From: Stutzerimonas zhaodongensis
GTDB taxonomy: Bacteria; Pseudomonadota; Gammaproteobacteria; Pseudomonadales; Pseudomonadaceae
DNA length: 64,000 nucleotides
NCBI RefSeq assembly: GCF_003696365.1
Contig: NZ_RFFM01000001.1
Coordinates: 62,001-126,000, forward strand
Reading direction: 5' to 3'
Every line of letters starts with the position of its first letter. The stretch's first letter is position 1. Positions 38,337 to 45,825 of the stretch are shown here, piece by piece. The notes under the pieces are model-generated. The model worked only from the letters and a program-made list of their open reading frames with translations, was not told where the DNA came from and ran no database searches. Both the position numbers and the translations under genes were made by a program.

Positions 38337-41291
38337 CTAATCCGTGTCCTGCGCGGGCAGATCGAACCAGAAGCAGGCGCCTTGGCCCAGTTCCGAATCG
38401 AATCCGATGCGACCATTCATGTGCTCGATCAGCTCTTTGCTGATCGCAAGGCCAAGGCCCGTGCCGCCTTTTTGACGCGTATCGGATGAATCCGCCTGGG
38501 AAAATTTCTGAAATATTCGCTGGCGGAACGTCTGTGGAATCCCAGGTCCGAAGTCGCGAACACAGACCCGTACCTGATCATCGTGACGGTGGCTACTCAG
38601 GATTACGACTTCGCCCGACGGTGAGAATTTCGCCGCGTTGGAAAGCAGGTTCGCCAGCACCTGCTGCAGACGGAGTTCATCGACCATCACCGTGGCCGCT
38701 GTCCGCTCGCCCAGCTCGAACCGCACGCCAAGTCGATCAGCGTAAGCCTGATTGGAGCGCAGTGCATCCTCAAGCAAAGGCACAAGCGGCATGCAGTGCA
38801 GCTCGAAACTCATCTGCCCGGCGACCAGCTTTTCCATATCCAGCAGGTCGCCAATCAGCAGGCCCAAGCGCTGACTGTTCTGTTGCGCGATGCCGAGCAT
38901 GTGCCCCATGGCAGGTGGCACCTCACCGGCCGCGCCGCCAATAATCAGCCCCAGCGCACCGGATATCGAGGTCAGTGGCGTGCGTAGCTCGTGGCTGACG
39001 ACCGAGACGAATTCACTCTTCATCTGCTCGATGCGCTTGCGCTCGGTGATGTCGCGCACCAGCCCGATGAGCTTGCGCTCGCCGCTGTGGCTGATTTCCG
39101 ACACGCGCAGCTCGATGGTGAAGATCTCCCCGTTACGACGAATCGCCTGCAACTCGCGGTTCTGCTCGAGGCTGCGCCCTTCGCCACGTTGTTCGTAGTC
39201 CTGCAGGTGCACATCGTGAACGGTGCGATAGGGCTCTGGCATGAGCATCGACAGGTTGCGACCCAGCACGTCCTCCTCGCTGTAGCCGAAGGTGCGTTCG
39301 GCGGCATGGTTGAAGGTCTCGATCAACCCGCGCTGGTTGATGATGATGATGGCGTCGACCACGTTGGCAATCAGCAGGCGGACGTAGCTCTCCCGTTCAT
39401 TGGCTTCACGCTCGGCACGGGCGCGGGCGGTTACGTCCCAGATGAAACCGTCGTACCACTGCAGACAACCATTCTCGTCACGCAGCGCTCGGCTGTTTTC
39501 CTGCACCCAGAGCGTTTCGCCACGGGCATTGATCAGGCGATAGGTGTGCTCGAAATGGTCCCCGCTGTGGCTCTGCCAGCGGTCGTGATCGTCCGGGTGC
39601 AGCATGCTGCAGTAAAGCCGTTGGCCTGGCGCCATGAAGTCGCTGGCCGGATAGCCTGTAAGACGCTCAATACCGTCGCTCATGTAGCGAATGGCGCGGT
39701 CGGCATCCCCAGAGCGACGATACACCACCCCTGGCAGGTTACTGACCATGCTGCGGAAACGGCTTTCGCTTTCGCTCAGTGCAAGGGTAGTGGTCATCAG
39801 TGGCGTGATGTCGGCGATGAAGCCATGCCAGAGAACGGATCCGTCGCGAAGACGCTCGGCAGTTGCCCGTACTTCCACCCAGATCAGGCCTTTTTCTGGG
39901 TTCCTGATGCGATATCGCGTGCAGCCGCTGCCTAGCTCGGCGGCTGAGCGCTCTATCGCGGCCCTCAATTCCGGCCGATCAGGGTCATAGACAGCCGCGA
40001 GCGCGATGGCGGCATTCTCGATCAGCTGTTCCGGGCTCGCTCCATAGATTTGTCGGGCGCCCTCGCTGGCATAAAGCACGCTGTAGGTGAGCGACGGCGA
40101 GCGCTTCAGCTGAAAGACCATACCGGGTAGCAGGGTCGCGATCTTCTGACCCCGCTCGAGCAGGCGCCTGCGGTTGCGCTCCTGTTGCATGGAGCGCAGT
40201 TGATGCACGCGCTGAAGGAGCCCTCGGCGATGGAGCATGAACGCAAGCACCAGCAGCAGGGTTTGCGCTGTCGCCCACGCCATACCCCACTTCAACAGCA
40301 AGCGGCGCTCAGCCTGCTGTTGCTCACGAATTGCGGAGGTAATGTCCCGCCAGACCAGCGCAACGGCCATGGGCAGACGATCCGGGTTCTGTTGGGCCCT
40401 GACATCGTGCAGTGGAACCTGATTGAGAAGAAAGCTACGCCCGCCCGCTTCGAGCGTGCGTAGCGCTTTCCCTGCTTCAGGGGATGGCAGCGACTGACTC
40501 TTTGCCCAGTCAAGGATCTGGGGTGCGGAATACGTGTCGAGCAGCCAGCCTCGCAGACCGTCAAGCTGGATCCCCGTGGGCCGCGACCAGAGCATTTCTT
40601 CAAGCTCGGCGCGATTGACCAGCAGACCGAGTCCAGCATTGAGCCGGCCACCAAGCTGTCTCAGATCCGGCAGGATGTCGAATCCGACTTCCAGCGCGCC
40701 CACGATCTCACTCTGGGCGCTGCTGCTGGCACGGATCGGCACGATTGCACGGTTGCCAGCACTGTGACGGCCGATATCCAGTCCGGAGACGATTTGACCT
40801 TTGGTAAGGGCTTTGAAGAGCAGTGGGCGATCATCAGCGACGCTATCGCCGAATGCTTGCGGATCGTGCATGCGTAGCAGGGCGATACCCGACTCTCCCC
40901 AATAAAGCTGAAGCTGGAGCGCACCATAGCTCTGCATAGCCTGCCAGGAGGGTGTCAGTGCGGAGGTCAGCTGCTGGCGTATGCGCATCAGGTGTGGTCC
41001 ATGCCACTGAGCGCCGGCCTTGATGGCTCGATCGGCCTGGCGGACTAAACGCAGCGTCTGTGGATCGGTGCCAAGTGTGGTGGCAATCAATCGGGCCTGA
41101 TCCTCCAGGCCCTGTTGCGCGCTGCGCAAGGCCAACGCTTGAAGCTCTCCCTGTTGCGCCATCTGCAGTGACCAGACAGCATCACGAGTCTTGTAATCAT
41201 TGAACGCGAGCACCCCGAACAACAACGCCAGGAGCATGCTGCCGATACCAAGAATCCAGCGCGGATCGGTGGAGTAAGGAGAACTCTTCAT
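38337..41291 (-). CDS. Membrane sensor histidine kinase (Cache-like sensor, several PAS, HisKA-HATPase)
   Basis: A 984-residue kinase at the head of the 15-kb cluster. Helices at about 12-30 and 335-355 enclose a large periplasmic domain with a dCache-like pattern (GLDIGRHSAGNRAIVPIRAS; EIVGALEVGFDIL). Three to four PAS/PAC regions follow, then the H-box with H767 (SVVSHELRTPL) and the ATPase domain (GGTGLGLAISKELIEHMNGR). It carries no receiver domain. A small periplasmic ligand is the likely signal, with a second input through the PAS domains. The 271-base region upstream, shared with divergent desA, should carry the main promoter of the cluster. Confidence 0.87.
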   Translation of the reverse strand: MKSSPYSTDPRWILGIGSMLLALLFGVLAFNDYKTRDAVWSLQMAQQGELQALALRSAQQGLEDQARLIATTLGTDPQTLRLVRQADRAIKAGAQWHGPHLMRIRQQLTSALTPSWQAMQSYGALQLQLYWGESGIALLRMHDPQAFGDSVADDRPLLFKALTKGQIVSGLDIGRHSAGNRAIVPIRASSSAQSEIVGALEVGFDILPDLRQLGGRLNAGLGLLVNRAELEEMLWSRPTGIQLDGLRGWLLDTYSAPQILDWAKSQSLPSPEAGKALRTLEAGGRSFLLNQVPLHDVRAQQNPDRLPMAVALVWRDITSAIREQQQAERRLLLKWGMAWATAQTLLLVLAFMLHRRGLLQRVHQLRSMQQERNRRRLLERGQKIATLLPGMVFQLKRSPSLTYSVLYASEGARQIYGASPEQLIENAAIALAAVYDPDRPELRAAIERSAAELGSGCTRYRIRNPEKGLIWVEVRATAERLRDGSVLWHGFIADITPLMTTTLALSESESRFRSMVSNLPGVVYRRSGDADRAIRYMSDGIERLTGYPASDFMAPGQRLYCSMLHPDDHDRWQSHSGDHFEHTYRLINARGETLWVQENSRALRDENGCLQWYDGFIWDVTARARAEREANERESYVRLLIANVVDAIIIINQRGLIETFNHAAERTFGYSEEDVLGRNLSMLMPEPYRTVHDVHLQDYEQRGEGRSLEQNRELQAIRRNGEIFTIELRVSEISHSGERKLIGLVRDITERKRIEQMKSEFVSVVSHELRTPLTSISGALGLIIGGAAGEVPPAMGHMLGIAQQNSQRLGLLIGDLLDMEKLVAGQMSFELHCMPLVPLLEDALRSNQAYADRLGVRFELGERTAATVMVDELRLQQVLANLLSNAAKFSPSGEVVILSSHRHDDQVRVCVRDFGPGIPQTFRQRIFQKFSQADSSDTRQKGGTGLGLAISKELIEHMNGRIGFDSELGQGACFWFDLPAQDTD

Positions 41292-41562
41292 GGTTTCGAG
41301 TGGGCACCGACCCGCGTAACCTCAAACGATCACGCGGGAGGCGTACAGGTATAACAGAACAAAGAGAGACTGGTGGCCATATGCTATATCGAAAGCAATG
41401 GCCGTGCTTCTACCTATCGGCAGCGCTGGGTGTTTCTGTCAGACCCTGAAACGAAAAACAGGCACAGAACGACAGACGGGCGCTGAACCAGCCGGGCAAG
41501 GGGGATAATGCGGGCAGGTCCGTGATTGCGGACCGGACTTTACACCGCGAGGCAGCGACATT

Positions 41563-42753
41563 ATGTGGTACACCGGTTTTCTCGACCTTTCCGCCTGGCA
41601 GGTGGTTGCGGCTACTTTGCTTCTGACGCACGTCACTATCGTCGGGGTAACCGTATACCTGCATCGATATTCAGCTCACCGCTCCCTTGAGCTCAATGCG
41701 GGCCTCAAGCACTTCTTCCGTTTCTGGCTGTGGCTGACCACGGCGATGAACACGCGCGAGTGGACGGCGATCCATCGCAAGCACCACGCTAAATGTGAAA
41801 CCCCGGACGATCCGCACAGCCCTGTGCAAAAAGGCTTGAGCACCGTGTTGCGGCGGGGCGCCGAGTTGTACAAAGAAGAGTCGAAGAACGAAGACACAGT
41901 GCGCATCTATGGCAAGAACTGCCCGGACGACTGGATCGAGCGCAACCTGTACTCGCGCTTTCCCAACCTCGGTATTGTGCTGATGCTCGCTATCGATCTG
42001 GCGTTGTTCGGCGTTATCGGTCTCACAGTCTGGGCGGTGCAGATGCTGTGGATTCCGGTTTGGGCCGCAGGTGTGATCAATGGACTGGGTCATGCTGTTG
42101 GCTATCGCAACTTCGAATGCCGGGATGCGGCTACCAATCTTGTGCCTTGGGGCATCCTTATTGGCGGCGAAGAGCTGCATAACAACCACCACACTTACCC
42201 GAACTCGGCCAAGTTGTCGGTGCGCAAGTGGGAGTTCGACATGGGCTGGGCCTGGATCAAGCTGTTCAGCCTGTTCGGCCTGGCCAAGGTGAGCCGTACC
42301 GCGCCCATCGCGCATCGGGTCGTTGCCAAGCCACAGCTGGACATGGACAGCGCCATGGCGATCCTCAACAACCGTTTCCAGATCATGGCGCAGTACCGCA
42401 AGCTGGTGATCAAGCCGCTGGTGCGCCTGGAGCTGCAACGTGCCGATGCGTCGGTCCGGCACCAGTTCCACCGTGCCAAGCGTCTGCTCTCACGCGAGCC
42501 AAGTCTGCTACAGGATGATCAGCAGGCGCGCATCGATATTATTCTGGAGCAGAGTCAGTCGCTGCGGGTGATCTACGAGCAACGCCTGGCGCTACAGCAG
42601 ATCTGGACCCGGACCAGTGCCAATGGCCACGAAATGCTGGCGGCCATGAAGCAATGGGTACAAGAGGCCGAGGCAAGCGGAATTCAGTCTCTGCGCGAGT
42701 TCGGCGAACACTTGAGAACCTACTCACTTCGGCCGGCCGTCGCGGTTGCGTGA
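41563..42753 (+). CDS. desA: Delta-9 fatty acid desaturase (acyl-lipid type)
   Basis: A 396-residue membrane desaturase with the three histidine boxes: H34-RYSA-H39, H71-RKHH, and H206-NNHH. Hydrophobic segments lie at about 13-33, 50-62 and 120-165. It introduces a cis double bond at position 9 of phospholipid acyl chains, keeping membrane fluidity. The N-terminus MWYTGFLDLSAWQ and the following gene (PAS-GGDEF) match the desA region of P. aeruginosa (PA0286). The C-terminal 120 residues are helical and charged, as in that family. It is divergent from the sensor cluster. Confidence 0.9.
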   Translation: MWYTGFLDLSAWQVVAATLLLTHVTIVGVTVYLHRYSAHRSLELNAGLKHFFRFWLWLTTAMNTREWTAIHRKHHAKCETPDDPHSPVQKGLSTVLRRGAELYKEESKNEDTVRIYGKNCPDDWIERNLYSRFPNLGIVLMLAIDLALFGVIGLTVWAVQMLWIPVWAAGVINGLGHAVGYRNFECRDAATNLVPWGILIGGEELHNNHHTYPNSAKLSVRKWEFDMGWAWIKLFSLFGLAKVSRTAPIAHRVVAKPQLDMDSAMAILNNRFQIMAQYRKLVIKPLVRLELQRADASVRHQFHRAKRLLSREPSLLQDDQQARIDIILEQSQSLRVIYEQRLALQQIWTRTSANGHEMLAAMKQWVQEAEASGIQSLREFGEHLRTYSLRPAVAVA

Positions 42754-42775
42754 CCTCTGATCAGTACGTCACATA

Positions 42776-42808
42776 GCGGATGAGGCATTCGGAACTTTGC
42801 TCATCCGC
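42776..42808 (+). repeat. Hairpin after desA
   Basis: GCGGATGAG and CTCATCCGC form a perfect 9-bp stem with a 15-base loop, 22 bases after the desA stop. There is no T tract. It resembles the GTGGATG-type hairpins at 26171 and 52573. Confidence 0.45.
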
Positions 42809-42894
42809 CACTCTCTGAACTGCATTCTGGTGTCATTGCGACAGTTACTCAGCGGATCTCCGCCGGTGCCTGGCGCCATTTTTGGAACGCAGGT

Positions 42895-43893
42895 ATGAAT
42901 CTGGTGAAGCAGCGAAGCGAAAAGGGTGTTGGCATTCTTCCGCCGACCGAGGCCCAAACCCTTCTGGCATTGATGCATGCCCGCGCCGAGGTCGAGCGAC
43001 TGAGCGAGCGCGAGCAGCTCTTCAGCACGCTCATGGGTGCGGTCAACGCCGTGCTGTGGGCGTTCGATTGGCAAGCGCAACAAATGATCTATGTGAGTCC
43101 GGCGTACGAGCAGATTTTCGGGCGCTCCGCCGCGCTGCTTCTGTCGGACTTCGGCGAGTGGCGCAACAGCATCTACCCTGATGATCTCGAGTACGCACAA
43201 CAGAGCATGCTCGACGTTCTCGACAAGGGCGCGGTCGAGGAGCGCGAGTACCGCATCATCCGTACAGATGGACAGCTGCGCTGGCTCAGCGACAAGTGCT
43301 TCATAGCACGCAAGGCCGATAGCTCCCACGGCACCATCATTGTGGGTATTGCCGAAGACATTACCGAAAAGAAGCAGCTCGAAGGCGAGCTGCAGCGTCT
43401 GGCTACCATCGACGTGCTGACACAGAGCAGTAATCGTCGTTACTTCTTCGAGTGTGCCCAGCGAGAGTTCGATCTCGCCCGTCAGTACGCCACCTCATTG
43501 GCGTTCCAGCTGCTGGATATCGATGATTTCAAGCGGATCAACGACACGCACGGCCACCAGATGGGTGACCAGGTTCTGCAGCGTGTGGCGCAATGCGGGT
43601 CGTCAGTGCTGCGTCGTGGAGACCTGTTTGGCCGTATCGGCGGTGAGGAGTTCGCGTTGCTATTGCCGGGCTGCCAGCCCGATCTGGCCGAGCAGATCGC
43701 CGAACGGCTGCAGCGGGAAATTCAGCGACTGGTATTCACCAGCCCCGATGGTCAGCGCTTTGGCGTAACCATCAGCCTGGGCGTGACCTACCTGAGAGCC
43801 AGCGATCCGGACCTTAGCGCCATGTTTGCCCGTGCGGATGCGGCCATGTATACGGCCAAGCGCTTGGGCAAGAATCAGGTCATCGTCTCCTGA
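42895..43893 (+). CDS. PAS-domain diguanylate cyclase
   Basis: A 332-residue cytoplasmic protein: a PAS/PAC domain (about 40-165, ending in GIAEDITEKKQLEGEL) and a GGDEF domain (about 170-330). The active site is GGEEF and an RxxD inhibitory site (RRGD, five residues upstream) is present, so it should make c-di-GMP. The gene follows desA and precedes aguA; in P. aeruginosa a PAS-GGDEF gene (PA0290) lies in the same neighbourhood. The PAS ligand is unknown. Confidence 0.88.
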   Translation: MNLVKQRSEKGVGILPPTEAQTLLALMHARAEVERLSEREQLFSTLMGAVNAVLWAFDWQAQQMIYVSPAYEQIFGRSAALLLSDFGEWRNSIYPDDLEYAQQSMLDVLDKGAVEEREYRIIRTDGQLRWLSDKCFIARKADSSHGTIIVGIAEDITEKKQLEGELQRLATIDVLTQSSNRRYFFECAQREFDLARQYATSLAFQLLDIDDFKRINDTHGHQMGDQVLQRVAQCGSSVLRRGDLFGRIGGEEFALLLPGCQPDLAEQIAERLQREIQRLVFTSPDGQRFGVTISLGVTYLRASDPDLSAMFARADAAMYTAKRLGKNQVIVS

Positions 43894-43983
43894 GATCCAC
43901 TCCTTCGAAGGTGTGATGGGCTACCGTTAGCCGATCGGCAGCCTGCTGGCTGCTGGCTGCTTTTTGCGCTCGGTAGTCGCCAA

Positions 43984-44008
43984 ATGGCTGCCCGCCAAGG
44001 GCAGCCAT
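43984..44008. terminator. Hairpin between convergent diguanylate cyclase and aguA genes
   Basis: ATGGCTGCCC and GGGCAGCCAT form a perfect 10-bp stem with a 5-base loop in the 138-base convergent gap. TCTT follows on the plus strand. It can serve both transcripts. Confidence 0.55.
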
Positions 44009-44031
44009 CTTGCCCGGTAACAATCCCTTCC

Positions 44032-45147
44032 TTATATGGGGGCGCGGCTCGACGCGGCGGGCTGCTGCTGCGTAATGCAGTGGATGTTGCCGCCCCCGAG
44101 CAGGATTTCGCGCCCCGGTACCATGACGACCTGATGCTGAGGAAACAGCCGAGTCAAAATGGCCTGGGCCTCGTCGTCCAGCGGATCGTTGAACGAAGGC
44201 GCGATGATGCCGCCATTGACGATCAGGAAATTCACGTAGCTGCCAGCCAGGCGAATGGACGGGTCACGTGGCTGAGTGCCAACCAACGGCACCACCCCTG
44301 CACATTCTTCATCGGTGGCATGCAGGGGGCCGGGAATCGGCATTTTGTGAACCACCAGGGGGCGGTCCCAGGCGTCGGTTGACTGCTCCAGCACACGCAT
44401 GGCTGCCTGGCAGCGTTCATAGTTGGGGTTTTCTGGGTCGTCGGTCCAGGCCAACAGCACTTCGCCAGGGCGCACGAAGCAGCAGAAATTATCCACATGC
44501 CCGTCCGTTTCGTCGTTGTACAGGCCGTGCGGCAACCAGATGACCTTGTCGATCGCCAGGTAGTCGGACAGTACCCGTTCGATCTCTTCACGTGACAGAT
44601 GCGGATTGCGGTTGCGGTTGAGCAGGCACTCCTCGGTGGTGATCAGGGTGCCTTCGCCATCAACATGAATCGACCCGCCTTCGAGCACGAAGCCTTCGGT
44701 GCGGTAGCGACCGCAGCGCTCGATTTCGAGGATCTTCTGTGCCACTTCGTCGTCGCGTTGCCACTCGCCATACAGACCGCCTTCGAGGCCGCCCCAGGCA
44801 TTGAAGGTCCAGTCGACACCCCGTAGCCCCCCTTTGCCGTTGATCACGAAGGTTGGGCCGGTATCCCGTACCCAGGCGTCATCGCTGCTGATTTCCACTA
44901 CACGGATGCGCGGATCGTCCAGCTGCGCGCGGGCCGTCTGGTAATGCGCGGCGGTCACACAGACACTCACCGGCTCGAATCGCGCAATGGACTTCGCCAC
45001 CTGCGTAAATGCGGCTTGCGCTGGAGTGGCCTGGTCGCGCCAGTTATCCGGGCGCTGTGGCCAAACCATCCAGGTCTGGCTGTGCGGCGCCCATTCGGCA
45101 GGCATGTGGTAATCGTCGGCACGCGGGGTGGTGGTCAGGGTGGTCAT
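44032..45147 (-). CDS. aguA: Agmatine deiminase
   Basis: A 371-residue enzyme of the peptidyl-arginine-deiminase fold that turns agmatine into N-carbamoylputrescine. The catalytic cysteine is C357 in [27 protein letters not shown] and [20 protein letters not shown] are family signatures. In P. aeruginosa aguA is followed by aguB (N-carbamoylputrescine amidohydrolase) and aguR, but neither is adjacent here. The product route leads to putrescine, which the spu genes downstream take to GABA. Confidence 0.94.
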   Translation of the reverse strand: MTTLTTTPRADDYHMPAEWAPHSQTWMVWPQRPDNWRDQATPAQAAFTQVAKSIARFEPVSVCVTAAHYQTARAQLDDPRIRVVEISSDDAWVRDTGPTFVINGKGGLRGVDWTFNAWGGLEGGLYGEWQRDDEVAQKILEIERCGRYRTEGFVLEGGSIHVDGEGTLITTEECLLNRNRNPHLSREEIERVLSDYLAIDKVIWLPHGLYNDETDGHVDNFCCFVRPGEVLLAWTDDPENPNYERCQAAMRVLEQSTDAWDRPLVVHKMPIPGPLHATDEECAGVVPLVGTQPRDPSIRLAGSYVNFLIVNGGIIAPSFNDPLDDEAQAILTRLFPQHQVVMVPGREILLGGGNIHCITQQQPAASSRAPI

Positions 45148-45825
45148 CGTTTTACCTGTGAAAGGACAACAATCTGCAATGCGTTCGGCTTTTGTCAGTT
45201 AGCGGACATCTGACCATCTGGAGCACCATTCAGCCGCACCTCAGGTAGGGGCGGGGTTGATTGCCCGATAAAAGGCGGGTGCAGCTCATCGCTGGCCCCT
45301 CGTGTCCGCGTCTCGCCCCAAGTCGCTGCGCAATCTATTCGATAATCCTCCGGACTAGAAGCGCTTGAGCCTGACTTCGTGTCGCCAGCGTTCTTCCATT
45401 CTTATGCACTCGCAGGTCAGCTGCCGCTGAGAGAGTTAGTCAAAGAGCAGGCAAGTCTTCCTGCGAAGCGGGCAAAGTAGTGCTTGGCTACTGAAATACT
45501 TCAAAAAAAGACCTGCGGCGACCATCCGAGTTCGGTGACGCGTGGCAGTCTGCTTGAGCACCCATGAGTGGAGCTGGACAGTCGGCCTGCACAGCTGCCG
45601 TGCTGGTTGTTAATCGTCTAACTCGATCAGAGTCATACGGAAAGACTGCGTGTGATGCGGCGCGCAACACACGAAACTGCCACAGCTCGCAGTACGGCGA
45701 TGTCGGACGTTCTGAAGTTGCGTCGGGCGATTTTTTTGAGCGAAATGCCCTGATGCAGGTCTTAAGGTTATCGACGGGCCCTTGTCGGGCCTAGTCCTCA
45801 GAGAAGCTGCTGGAGAGGTTTTGCG
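45148..45825. other. Gap between aguA and the bacteriophytochrome gene
   Basis: These 678 bases carry no convincing gene. Short frames here (for example 45564-45794) lack ribosome binding sites and family features. The left end should contain the aguA promoter and the right end the phytochrome promoter. A good ribosome binding site (GGAGAGG, 45812-45818) precedes the TTG start of the phytochrome gene. Confidence 0.5.

Noticed and set aside
41671-42471. A 266-codon minus-strand frame opposite desA
   Set aside because: The plus strand carries the three histidine boxes of a desaturase; the antisense frame has no support.
43940-43975. Repeated CTGGCTG units before the aguA-side hairpin
   Set aside because: Short imperfect repeat of three units only; too small to call a repeat array.
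45564-45794. A 76-codon frame before the phytochrome gene
   Set aside because: No ribosome binding site, cysteine-rich irregular composition and no hydrophobic or domain pattern; treated as non-coding.
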